Source: Thermoplasmata archaeon
GTDB taxonomy: Archaea; Thermoplasmatota; Thermoplasmata; Thermoplasmatales; Thermoplasmataceae
Direction: 5' to 3'
Assembly: GCA_021810575.1 (NCBI GenBank)
Contig: JAJZIN010000001.1
Span: 1-64,000, forward strand
DNA: 64,000 nucleotides
The notes under the pieces were generated by a model. The model worked only from the letters and a program-made list of their open reading frames with translations. It was not told where the DNA came from and searched no databases. The position numbers and the translations under genes are program-made. This document shows positions 28,336 to 36,315 of this stretch, one piece after another (the first letter of the stretch is position 1; each line of letters begins with the position of its first letter).

Positions 28336-28509
28336 TCATTCACCCCAATCCTCTTTAACATTTTCTGCAACTTTCAGGAAAAAGTTTCCATCGTCTAACT
28401 CCTGTATCTCATAGTCCAGTCCACAATCCCCGCAGCTGACAATCTCGCCCTTCAGTGCATCATCAGGTGCTATAACTTTTCCACCGCACATCTTACATTC
28501 CATATCCAT
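28336..28509 (-). CDS. lysW: Amino-group carrier protein LysW
   Basis: This 57-residue acidic protein carries glutamate or aminoadipate intermediates on its C-terminal Glu. Two zinc-binding pairs are visible, Cys5/Cys8 and Cys26/Cys29. The protein ends in EDWGE, the exact tail to which substrates are attached. ATG 28509 is chosen because GAGGT lies seven bases upstream. The ATG at 28515 is too close to it, and a TTG at 28530 would add seven unrelated residues. It is first in the lysWYZJXK operon. Confidence 0.93.
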   Translation of the reverse strand: MDMECKMCGGKVIAPDDALKGEIVSCGDCGLDYEIQELDDGNFFLKVAENVKEDWGE

Positions 28510-28530
28510 TTTCATTACCTCATAGTCCAA

Positions 28531-28985
28531 ACAAAATCCTGATGAATAGTTCTACTGAGATGCAGTTATTCATTGAGATTTGTTCTGTTGTATCGCGTCT
28601 ATTTTATATAAATATTAAACCTTTATTGCCATAATTAGTCATAGTTAGATTAAATTCACCAAAATTGAGAAAAGTGTTGATAAAATTGTTAGAAATCTTG
28701 TCATAGGTGATATTATCTCCGCAATATGTCTCAATCAGTGTAAAATTCCAAGCCATTTCAATGTACACAAAGACAGCAAAACATGAACAACGTTGAATAT
28801 GAATACTGCTTAACGGTCATCTTATCGGCTCTGTGTCCAAGCCCTGTTAACCAAAAAAAATTCCTCTAGATCGGAAGTGACCTCCTCCCCATTCCAACAA
28901 AGGAGACTTCTCGCTCGCATGTATTGAAGAATTCATCCGGAGATGACAGTAACATTATTCTTTCACAATTACCCGTCTACAGATA
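28531..28985. other. Intergenic region, lysW upstream side, possible insertion element relic
   Basis: This stretch of 455 bases holds the lysW promoter at its left end and no intact gene. Between about 28780 and 28930 the composition changes to a G/C-richer sequence. On the minus strand it contains GAGAAGTCTCC, then GGGGAGGAGGTCAC and CTTCCGATC. These resemble the right end of IS200/IS605-type elements. A short plus-strand frame at 28783 (28 codons) is probably not a gene. Confidence 0.3.
28602..28613 (-). promoter_or_regulatory. Candidate TATA box of the lysW operon
   Basis: On the minus strand the sequence TATTTATATAAAAT spans this site. It would start transcription near 28583-28588 and give a leader of about 75 bases before the lysW ATG. 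That leader is longer than for most genes in this window, leaving room for regulation. Only the sequence match and spacing support it. Confidence 0.45.
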
Positions 28986-29070
28986 TGCGGAGGGCCGGAT
29001 TCGAACCGGCGAACCCCTACGGAAGCAGATCTTGAGTCTGCCGCCTTTGACCTAGCTCGGCAACCTCCGC
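28986..29070 (-). tRNA. tRNA-Leu (anticodon CAA)
   Basis: On the minus strand an 85-base class II tRNA folds with acceptor GCGGAGG/CCTCCGC and discriminator A. The anticodon stem GCAGA/TCTGC encloses CTCAAGA, anticodon CAA for codon TTG. A long variable arm and the T arm with GTTCGAATC follow. CCA is not encoded. It shares the acceptor and D arms with the tRNA-Leu at 9066-9150. Confidence 0.93.
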
Positions 29071-29246
29071 TCTTATTTCTCAGGCGGTTATATTTACTCA
29101 CAATTTAAGACTTTTTGAAAGAAGCTGTTGAAAGGAATTCGCTAAACCATAACATTGATTGTTAATTCATGAGATAATTCATCAGTGGTTAATGCTTAAG
29201 ATAAGGTTATGGAATATTTTTAAGCAATTCGAGCATCATATCAGTC

Positions 29247-30422
29247 ATGAACATATTGGGAAAAGAGCTGATTCTGTATCCCCAGGAACCCTCGTATAAA
29301 ATAAGGAGCAAAAAATTTTTGAATTATGATCTTGGTGACATTGACAGATTTTATTTACCAGAGTCAATAATCAGTATTGAACAGTATAAGAATATGACCC
29401 CAATCTCATTTGTAGAAGATGATAATAGAGGTGCCATAAGACCTGGACCTGTTTGCACCATCGACCAGACAGATTTCTTTCTTTCAATCAAGGGTGTTGG
29501 ATCAACGGTTGATCCATATTCCCTAGAACCACTCAACATTTATAATGTGAGTGATCTTACGGATGATCCTGAGTTCAGGAAGAAGATAGAAGGCTCCGGG
29601 TATCGTGGAAACAGGTTCATTACCGGCGAAACATGGCTCAGAGGTTCCCCATACGGTGGTCAGGGTCTAGAACTTGCCAGAATTGCAATGAATACTTCTG
29701 AAATGGCTGATCCAACCTCAATAAACGGGTTCAGGATAGCTCCCTTGATCGGAATAGTATCAATGGAGAAAGAACTCCAGGAAAGAACAAGAGAACTTTA
29801 CTGGTACAGAAAATATGATGGCGACATAGTTCAGGAACTAAGGTTGCTGCCTTCAAACATAAGACTGTATTTTCATTCTTCAAGTACTGTGGGAAATAAT
29901 ATCAACAAGGTCTTTGAAATTTTCAATGTTAAGGATAACAGTACTTCCACGGAATTCATGGTGAATTTCATGAAATCTGGACTGGCAGCTCTTACAGCGT
30001 TTTCAAGAACACTTAAGAAAGAAGATGACAGGATCTATTCAGGACTTGATTTCTTTGACGTTTGGCTGGACAAAGATGCAGTTCTTTCAGGTGATGGCAC
30101 AATCTTCTTTGTTGATCTTGAAGGCGTTGAGAGAAGGTATGTGCTGGAAGAAAAGATAAGGGAAACCATAACAGATCAATTTTATAGATCGCTCTATGAG
30201 CTGATGTATGCCTATGCCAGAATTGACGAGGAAAGGATCAGGAGATTCGGTACGCCCATAGAGAGAAGAACACAGTTGCAAACAATTCTTGAGAGGGCAA
30301 CAGAAAATGACAAATACATAGAACTGGATGAAAACAATGGAAGAGTTGACCTTATAATTAGAAATGACCTAAAAAATGATAATTTAAATAGCAGTTTTAC
30401 AATGCTAAATAAGGTGAAATAG
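29247..30422 (+). CDS. Unknown protein, possible divergent kinase-like fold
   Basis: I do not recognise this soluble protein of 391 residues. Two features hint at a protein-kinase-like fold. FFLSIKGVGS near residue 77 resembles the strand with the ATP-binding Lys. FFDVWLDKDAVL followed 19 residues later by IFFVDLEG resembles a catalytic loop and DFG motif, with the usual Asn missing. GSPYGGQGLELARIAM between them is also conserved-looking. The last 70 residues are charged helices. A TATA-like AATATTTTTA at 29213-29222 predicts a near-leaderless start. It is the first of three genes in tight succession. The kinase idea is inference only. Confidence 0.5.
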   Translation: MNILGKELILYPQEPSYKIRSKKFLNYDLGDIDRFYLPESIISIEQYKNMTPISFVEDDNRGAIRPGPVCTIDQTDFFLSIKGVGSTVDPYSLEPLNIYNVSDLTDDPEFRKKIEGSGYRGNRFITGETWLRGSPYGGQGLELARIAMNTSEMADPTSINGFRIAPLIGIVSMEKELQERTRELYWYRKYDGDIVQELRLLPSNIRLYFHSSSTVGNNINKVFEIFNVKDNSTSTEFMVNFMKSGLAALTAFSRTLKKEDDRIYSGLDFFDVWLDKDAVLSGDGTIFFVDLEGVERRYVLEEKIRETITDQFYRSLYELMYAYARIDEERIRRFGTPIERRTQLQTILERATENDKYIELDENNGRVDLIIRNDLKNDNLNSSFTMLNKVK

Positions 30423-31955
30423 ATTAAATCTCTTGATATTTACAACTTTCTGAAAGAAACGTCCATGGGAAAGTTGGACACAACAATTGATACACAGAGC
30501 TTGAATTATCTGAAGGAACAGAATTACCTGAACATATACAGCAAGGATGATTATGATGAATTGAAAAGTGAGATCTCTCAAATGGAAGAGTTATCCAGAC
30601 AGATTTCAACTGAAAAGGAAGAATTTCAGAAAGAAAGAACAGAACTGGAAGAAGAAGAACAGAAGGAGCATTCAATAAAGTTCCATCTGGAGAAAAAAGC
30701 TAAGAAAGAGGAACTTGAGGGGGAGGTCCAGAAGCAGGAAAAAGAGGTTCAGGATGTATATAAGACAGAAAAGTCAGAGGAAGACAGACTTAATCAATTG
30801 ATGTCTAAGAAATCACTCCTCAATAGTCTTGTTCCATACAATCAGATGTACATATTTCTGACAGACAAGGGTAAATTGTGTGTCCACGATCTTGCATTAA
30901 GATTGTATAGATTCTCTGACGAGGATTTTACGAATTATGAAAAGGACATATCAACAACAATGAACCAGCTTAATGATATAGTCAAGACAGCCAAGATTTA
31001 TTATGAATATCTTGAAGGCACTATTCCCGACGTTGAGCAGAAATCAACGCTTCTGAGCACAGCAATTGGTCTCGCTAAATTCAGGGATGATATTGCAGTT
31101 ATGGAGAATAAGTTTCACACTGTCTATGAAAATATGGGCTCTTTCACAAAAAACGTGGAGAACCGACTGATGGCTACTGAAATACTGACGGGATCAGGAA
31201 AGGACATCGCATCCGACATGGATGAGTTCACGGAAGTGTTCAAAAAAGTAAGACATGAGAGCCATATTCCGAGAGAATCAGCAACAGCAGTCGCAGCAAT
31301 AATCTATTTATCCAGGCGATATGATGGAACATATCCATTTGATAATCTGGATGAGTTCAGAAAAATAACGCCTTCATATGAGTCTGCTGCAATCATGGCT
31401 TCAATCAACAAGGATGTAAACGATACCAGAGATAAATTTGTGAAAATGAAGGCAATTTTTTCACAGTGGGGCTATGATGAATCGGAAGATATGGAATTGT
31501 CCTCTGCGTATGTTGCCATATCAGAATTACAGCCCGATGAAATAAAGGATAAACTCTCGGTGATAATTGATGCAATTAAAAACTATCTGGAGTATCCGCT
31601 GGTAGCCTCTACGGTTGTGGCCACAGTACCTGTCATGGAATCAAACGAGACGCTAGATCTTCTTTCAAAGGCATATAACATTCTTGAAAATAATGTTGCA
31701 GGATTTGAAAGATCAGAAATAATGGCAGCTGCAGTGAGCCTGGTGCATGGAATAAGGAATGAGCTGATTACTAACGTAGACTCAAAGGCAACCGTTACAA
31801 ATACGCCCTATCATTTCTACTATATGCCTTCCCCATTCCTGTTCCCATTCTTTTTGCCAATGCTGATGGTACAGGGTTGCTACTATTCCACTTTCAGTGG
31901 TATAGGTGGAGTTCATCCAGCACATATACACTCAGTTGGTGGATTTTCAGGATGA
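30423..31955 (+). CDS. Coiled-coil protein with Gly/His-rich tail, probable AUU start
   Basis: I do not recognise this protein of about 510 residues. From the first ATG (30465), residues 25-110 are a strongly charged coiled coil. The middle is helical and repeat-like, with SATAVAAIIYLSRRYDG, VVATVPVMES and SEIMAAAVSLVHG segments recalling all-helical repeat proteins. The end is hydrophobic and aromatic (YMPSPFLFPFFLPMLM), then GGVHPAHIHSVGGFSG. The preceding gene stops with TAG at 30420-30422 in this same frame. ATT 30423 follows it directly, with AAGGTGA five bases upstream, while the ATG at 30465 has no binding site. AUU initiation with 14 extra residues is therefore proposed. The conservative start is 30465. 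Confidence 0.55.
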   Translation: MKSLDIYNFLKETSMGKLDTTIDTQSLNYLKEQNYLNIYSKDDYDELKSEISQMEELSRQISTEKEEFQKERTELEEEEQKEHSIKFHLEKKAKKEELEGEVQKQEKEVQDVYKTEKSEEDRLNQLMSKKSLLNSLVPYNQMYIFLTDKGKLCVHDLALRLYRFSDEDFTNYEKDISTTMNQLNDIVKTAKIYYEYLEGTIPDVEQKSTLLSTAIGLAKFRDDIAVMENKFHTVYENMGSFTKNVENRLMATEILTGSGKDIASDMDEFTEVFKKVRHESHIPRESATAVAAIIYLSRRYDGTYPFDNLDEFRKITPSYESAAIMASINKDVNDTRDKFVKMKAIFSQWGYDESEDMELSSAYVAISELQPDEIKDKLSVIIDAIKNYLEYPLVASTVVATVPVMESNETLDLLSKAYNILENNVAGFERSEIMAAAVSLVHGIRNELITNVDSKATVTNTPYHFYYMPSPFLFPFFLPMLMVQGCYYSTFSGIGGVHPAHIHSVGGFSG

Positions 31956-32995
31956 TTCGAACACACATTATTTCAGCGTTTATCCTTATTGCATTCATAA
32001 GTTTGGTTCTTCCAGCCGCACATGTACAGACTGAACCGCAAAAGGGGGCATTTTTCAATTATGATGAATATATCCAGGTAAATGATGGCAAGGGAAATTA
32101 CAGTGGCTATTACTGTAATGCATGGGTAAATGGGACAGAATCGGTTACTCAGTTGCTACAGGAGCAGAGAGTATCAATGGATTATAATTATTCTTGTGCA
32201 GTGAGATCGAGTGATTACAATTATTTTAATAACCAGATGGCCAGGGGAAATTTCACATTTTCTAACAAAAACTGCAGTTATACATATGGGACGGATAACG
32301 AAACAGGTTACGTAAATCCACATGTTTGGTTTTATACAAATGTGTCCATTCCGGTCAATGGGGAAAAAGAAGTCCTGAACACTGAAATGAAAGTTGTCTC
32401 CACTGATTACACTTATTCACCTGGTGGAACTAATGGCGATATTACGACTATATATCTACAGGGAAACGGGACGTATGTAAGGAACGATTCCTTTGGTATC
32501 TTCAATGCAACCTATACCTGGAACGCCTATTATGATAAATCTTCCGGATTCATAGTCGCTTATAATTACAAGGAGGTAGATTCAAACGGACATGGAGATG
32601 GATTCACCTGTACGAATACCCTGTATGTAAAGGATTCAAGCTATGGTGTCAGCATCTCTCCAATAACAGTGAATAACCAGAAATCGGCACCCTTTCCATA
32701 TTTGGAACTTTCTTTAGTTCTGGTATTCATTCTTGCAGTAATAGTAATAATAGCATTGGCTGTCAATAAGGGAAATAAAAATAAGATAAAGAAACATTCC
32801 ACCAGTGGAGGTAATTTAAGAATGACTGAAAACAACGAAGATAAAAACAAAACTGATATACACTTAAACCCTGAATCCAAGGAAACAGAACAGGTTGTGA
32901 TAAAGGAAGTCGTTAAGGTCAAATGTCAGTACTGTGGTGCACTCATTGACTCTACGGCAGAGAAGTGTCCTTACTGTGGGGCGCCAAGGAATTAG
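31952..32995 (+). CDS. Membrane-anchored protein with C-terminal zinc ribbon
   Basis: This protein of 347 residues has a signal peptide (HIISAFILIAFISLVLPAA) and an external domain of about 220 residues rich in Tyr, Asn and N-x-S/T sites. One membrane helix follows (LELSLVLVFILAVIVIIALAV). The cytoplasmic tail is charged and ends in a zinc ribbon, CQYCGA and CPYCGAPRN. ATG 31952 overlaps the stop of the previous gene (ATGA), so translation is coupled. The layout suggests a surface sensor or scaffold working with the two upstream proteins. I know no family match. Confidence 0.6.
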   Translation: MIRTHIISAFILIAFISLVLPAAHVQTEPQKGAFFNYDEYIQVNDGKGNYSGYYCNAWVNGTESVTQLLQEQRVSMDYNYSCAVRSSDYNYFNNQMARGNFTFSNKNCSYTYGTDNETGYVNPHVWFYTNVSIPVNGEKEVLNTEMKVVSTDYTYSPGGTNGDITTIYLQGNGTYVRNDSFGIFNATYTWNAYYDKSSGFIVAYNYKEVDSNGHGDGFTCTNTLYVKDSSYGVSISPITVNNQKSAPFPYLELSLVLVFILAVIVIIALAVNKGNKNKIKKHSTSGGNLRMTENNEDKNKTDIHLNPESKETEQVVIKEVVKVKCQYCGALIDSTAEKCPYCGAPRN

Positions 32996-33011
32996 AGGTT
33001 TACTCTGTATA

Positions 33012-33761
33012 TTATGATCGCCGGTAGTTATACAGAATGCCTTCTATTTTAAAGCCCTGGTCAGTTGCTATTTTCTGTGAATAGATACTTTGCTCAGGAA
33101 TTTCTGATGTGACCGCATTCATGCCCCATTGAACTGCATAATACAACCTGGATATCAATAGATCCTTTCCGATGGAAATATGCCTGTATCCAGGTTCAAC
33201 ATATAGGCTATGCAATCTTGCTACCTTCAAGAATGAAGAAATCCAGCCCATGCCCACGATTCGGTTATCTACCTCACATGCAAAACACTTTTCACCCATT
33301 TCCAGAGCGGCTTTCACCCAATCCTCATTAACTTTCGAATATGCCCTTCTCAAGAACTTAATGATGTCAGTTTCTCTTGAAATTCCAAGAATCTTAATTT
33401 CATTTTTAATGCTAAGATGAGGCTTATAGCTTGACATGTTTAGGTAATTGATCTTTTCGATTTTGGCACCTTCTCTAAAGAGGATTTCGGAGAAGAAATC
33501 TGAACCCAATCCCATGGAATAGAAATTCTTAGCAGTTCTGGTACTTCCAGTAAAACATGAACCTGATTGCTCTACTGGATCAAATACATAGAGACCCTTC
33601 AATTCTCCGCAGTCCTCCGATATAAATACTTCTCCAGAACTGCGAAGAGCCTGCTTAATAAATAATGGGATAAAGTGATCAAAAGTTGAGCGCTGTATTT
33701 CGCTGATTCTATCTTGGACATCGATAGATTCATACCTATCGATTCTTCTTATTTTTTCCAT
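33012..33761 (-). CDS. GNAT-type N-acetyltransferase
   Basis: This protein of 249 residues has a C-terminal GNAT domain (about 120-249). LHSLYVEPGYRHISIGKDLL is the acetyl-CoA-binding motif A. It is preceded by a strand with NRIVGMGWIS and followed by a final segment SIYSQKIATDQGFKIEG typical of motif B. The N-terminal half may be a degenerate second GNAT-like domain, as in many two-domain archaeal members. The acceptor is unknown. It converges with the zinc-ribbon membrane protein gene. Confidence 0.75.
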   Translation of the reverse strand: MEKIRRIDRYESIDVQDRISEIQRSTFDHFIPLFIKQALRSSGEVFISEDCGELKGLYVFDPVEQSGSCFTGSTRTAKNFYSMGLGSDFFSEILFREGAKIEKINYLNMSSYKPHLSIKNEIKILGISRETDIIKFLRRAYSKVNEDWVKAALEMGEKCFACEVDNRIVGMGWISSFLKVARLHSLYVEPGYRHISIGKDLLISRLYYAVQWGMNAVTSEIPEQSIYSQKIATDQGFKIEGILYNYRRS

Positions 33762-33861
33762 TTAATGTGAGATGTATGACCCCATATATCTTTAGTATTT
33801 CTTCTGTCAAAGCAGGTGGGAAAAATTAAAAACAATCCAGATATAGAGTGATTAGGTTGAA

Positions 33862-34083
33862 TTGGATATTAGATTATCAATTACAGGTTCTCCAAAAATT
33901 ATAGAAGCTTATATTAAATGCGCTTCTCCGGAAAATGACAGTCACTTAACCATTAATAGAAATAGTCCTGAGGAGATAACAATAAAAGTAGATGATGTTA
34001 AACTTTCATCCATTTACAGTATAACCGATGAATTTTTAAAAATTTTTGAGATTGTTGAAAAAATATGTGAAGATTACTCCTGA
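33862..34083 (+). CDS. pcc1: KEOPS complex subunit Pcc1
   Basis: This 73-residue alpha-beta protein matches Pcc1, the small dimerisation subunit of the KEOPS complex that makes the t6A modification of tRNA. The pattern is a strand, helix with [10 protein letters not shown], strand with LTINR, strand [14 protein letters not shown], and final helix [16 protein letters not shown], as in the family. The start is TTG at 33862, with a weak AGGTTGA upstream and a stop three codons before. Its end overlaps the convergent tfb gene by ten bases. The protein is short, so confidence is moderate. Confidence 0.7.
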   Translation: MDIRLSITGSPKIIEAYIKCASPENDSHLTINRNSPEEITIKVDDVKLSSIYSITDEFLKIFEIVEKICEDYS

Positions 34084-35006
34084 ACTTCAAGATTAAGCTT
34101 TTCTGTAAGCTCCTTATACCTGTTCCTTATTGTTACTTCAGTTACACCTGCAACTTCTGCAACTGATCTCTGAGTTCTCCTTTCGTTCATGAGGATTGAT
34201 GCTATGTAGATGGCTGCTGCTGCAACTCCTGTTGGACCTTTACCTGATGTAAGGTCATTATCCTGTGCCAGTTTGATTATTTCAGCGGCCTGTTTTCTTG
34301 TATCAAGTGAAAGCTTCAGCTTACTGCAGAATCTGTTCAGATAATCTTCAGGCTTGGAAGGCATGATGTTAAGCTGCAGGTATCTGCTCATTATACGGTA
34401 AGTACGTCCAATTTCCTTCTTCTTTACCCTTGTTATGGAAGCAATCTCATCAAGAGTTCTTGGCACATTCGTGATTCTGCATGCGGCATATAACGAACCA
34501 GCAACTACTCCTTCTATGCTCCTGCCCCTGATCATGTTCTGTTTGACAGCCTTTCTATAAATAACAGCTGCGGTTTCCCTGACATCATTAGGAATACTGA
34601 GATTGGAGGCCATTCTCTCCATTTCTTGCAATGCCTGGGAAAGATTTCTTTCAGCTGCATTTGAAACCTTGATCCTCTTCTGCCATTTTCTCAGTCTGTA
34701 TAATTGTGCCCTGTTCCTTGTTGGTATGGATTTGCCGTAAGAATCCTTATTCTTCCAGGATATGTCTGTTGATAACCCTTTGTCGTGTAAAGTAAAGGTC
34801 ATTGGAGAACCAGCCCTTGCTCTCGACTCATTCTGTTCTGTGTCAAATGCTCTCCATTCGGGTCCCTGATCAATATAACTTTCATCAATGACAATACCGC
34901 ATTTATTGCATACCAGTTCACCTCTTTCATAATCTCTTGAAAGATCTGTGGAACCGCATTCTGGACACTTTTCAATCTGCTCAATTTTTCTCTTTTCTTT
35001 TTCCAT
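34074..35006 (-). CDS. tfb: Transcription initiation factor TFB
   Basis: This 310-residue archaeal TFIIB homologue recruits RNA polymerase to TBP-bound promoters. The zinc ribbon uses Cys14, Cys17, Cys33 and Cys36. The B-reader region around [17 protein letters not shown] follows. Two cyclin-fold repeats come next, each with conserved blocks: [15 protein letters not shown] and [16 protein letters not shown] helix-turn-helix [18 protein letters not shown] near the end contacts BRE. It lies directly downstream of gar1, a common archaeal pair. Confidence 0.95.
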   Translation of the reverse strand: MEKEKRKIEQIEKCPECGSTDLSRDYERGELVCNKCGIVIDESYIDQGPEWRAFDTEQNESRARAGSPMTFTLHDKGLSTDISWKNKDSYGKSIPTRNRAQLYRLRKWQKRIKVSNAAERNLSQALQEMERMASNLSIPNDVRETAAVIYRKAVKQNMIRGRSIEGVVAGSLYAACRITNVPRTLDEIASITRVKKKEIGRTYRIMSRYLQLNIMPSKPEDYLNRFCSKLKLSLDTRKQAAEIIKLAQDNDLTSGKGPTGVAAAAIYIASILMNERRTQRSVAEVAGVTEVTIRNRYKELTEKLNLEVQE

Positions 35007-35015
35007 CTAAATCAC

Positions 35016-35231
35016 CTAATTTCTAACAAATACTCTCCTATCATCGGAATCGAATTTTTTTGAGAGTACTACTACCCCCATTGGCTCAGATACTGGACCA
35101 ATAATTCTTACTATTCTACCCACTTTGTTACCTTTGTTGTCAAAAACAGCTCTATTAATCAAATCCTCAGAAACGTTAAGCACTACAAACTCATTTCCAA
35201 GATCATGATAAATAGGGAGAGAAATTTGCAT
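35016..35231 (-). CDS. gar1: H/ACA ribonucleoprotein subunit Gar1
   Basis: This 71-residue protein is a small beta-barrel of the Gar1 type. VFDNKGNKVGRIVRIIGPVSEP is the core motif of the family, in which FDxxGxxVGxIxxxxGPVxxP is expected. Gar1 joins Cbf5, Nop10 and L7Ae in guide-RNA-directed pseudouridylation. It lies nine bases before tfb and shares its operon. Confidence 0.85.
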   Translation of the reverse strand: MQISLPIYHDLGNEFVVLNVSEDLINRAVFDNKGNKVGRIVRIIGPVSEPMGVVVLSKKFDSDDRRVFVRN

Positions 35232-35436
35232 ATATTTACCTTATAGTTAACAAGTTATTAAACTATTCGTAATACTTTTAATAGTCTTTTTTCAACCTAT
35301 TTCAATATATCATTGAAAAACTAGCAGAAAAATAACGAATTCCGTAGAATAATTTGATTATAGGGCATTCTTATTGACCCATCGACAAAAATTTCGATAT
35401 ATAGAAATTATAAAAGAGAATCGGGATGTATCATCT

Positions 35437-36003
35437 ATGAAAATTTATGTAGTTGACAATGGTGGTCAGTGGACTCATAAGGAGTGGAAAGTGCTGAAGA
35501 AACTTGATGTTGAATCAGAAATTGTGGACAATGACATCAATTTTGATGATATCAAGGATTCTGATGGCTGGGTACTTTCTGGAGGTGCCCCAAGTATAAC
35601 AAATGAAATCCCAAAACTGGGTAAGATTTCGGATATTCTTGACAGAACTTCCGTTCCAGTATTTGGAATATGTATAGGGGCTCAGTTTATGGCCCTACAT
35701 TTCAAAGGTGAGGTCAGGTCTTCACCAGTACCGGAATTTGGAAAGACAAAAGTTAGTTTTTTCAATCAGGGAGGAATTTTTAAAGAGATTCCACCGGAGA
35801 TCGTGGTATGGGAGAATCATAATGATGAAATAGTGTCAATTTCAAGCGACTTTGTTGTGTGCTCAAATTCCAAGAACTGCAGGGTCCAGGCTTTCTACTC
35901 GGATAAGAAAGGAATGTTTGGTGTTCAGTTCCATCCAGAGGTTGAAAATACTCAGTACGGTACAGAAATGTTCAAATCCTTCATAGAATATTGTAAGAGG
36001 TGA
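35437..36003 (+). CDS. guaAA: GMP synthase, glutaminase subunit
   Basis: This 188-residue class I glutamine amidotransferase supplies ammonia to the separate archaeal GMP synthase PP-loop subunit. MKIYVVDNGGQWTHKEW is the family start. The nucleophile Cys79 lies in FGICIGAQ, and the His and Glu of the triad in GVQFHPEVE. ATG 35437 is chosen; upstream in-frame codons to 35374 give a non-family N-terminus and include the TATA-like GATATATAG near 35394-35402. The synthetase subunit is not in the window. Confidence 0.92.
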   Translation: MKIYVVDNGGQWTHKEWKVLKKLDVESEIVDNDINFDDIKDSDGWVLSGGAPSITNEIPKLGKISDILDRTSVPVFGICIGAQFMALHFKGEVRSSPVPEFGKTKVSFFNQGGIFKEIPPEIVVWENHNDEIVSISSDFVVCSNSKNCRVQAFYSDKKGMFGVQFHPEVENTQYGTEMFKSFIEYCKR

Positions 36004-36007
36004 ATCA

Positions 36008-36265
36008 ATGATTTCAACTGATGGATTAATAGAGAAACCAGTGTATACAGAAAAAGGAGTGCTTGTTGGAAATGTATATGATGTCATTCTTGATTTTGAG
36101 GGAGGCAATGTTTATGGCCTGCTAATTAAGGATACTAATAGCAGTATCGTAAGTGAAGGCATTCCAATCTCAATTCCATTCAGATGGATCAAGTCAATTG
36201 GAGATGCGATTCTTCTACTCACGTTCCCGGAGAAGGTAAGTTATAATAGAAGAGAACAGAACTGA
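36008..36265 (+). CDS. PRC-barrel domain protein
   Basis: This 85-residue protein is essentially one PRC-barrel domain. The strands are KPVYTEKGVLVGNVYDVILDF, then NVYGLLIKD, and a late IPFRWIKSIGDAILL that matches the pattern of archaeal PRC proteins (I/V-P-x-x-x-V-x-x-I-G-D). Such proteins have been linked to RNA processing and to cell division in archaea. It begins four bases after the GMP synthase subunit gene, so they are co-transcribed. Confidence 0.75.
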   Translation: MISTDGLIEKPVYTEKGVLVGNVYDVILDFEGGNVYGLLIKDTNSSIVSEGIPISIPFRWIKSIGDAILLLTFPEKVSYNRREQN

Positions 36266-36315
36266 ACACTTAAAAGAGAATAAGTAAATAGTAATTATTT
36301 ATCGAGAAAAATAAG

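Noticed and set aside
29247..31955. A single long gene read through the in-frame TAG at 30420-30422, for example by pyrrolysine insertion.
   Set aside because: There is a strong ribosome binding site immediately before the TAG and a likely AUU start right after it, and no pyrrolysine system is visible. Two coupled genes explain the arrangement.
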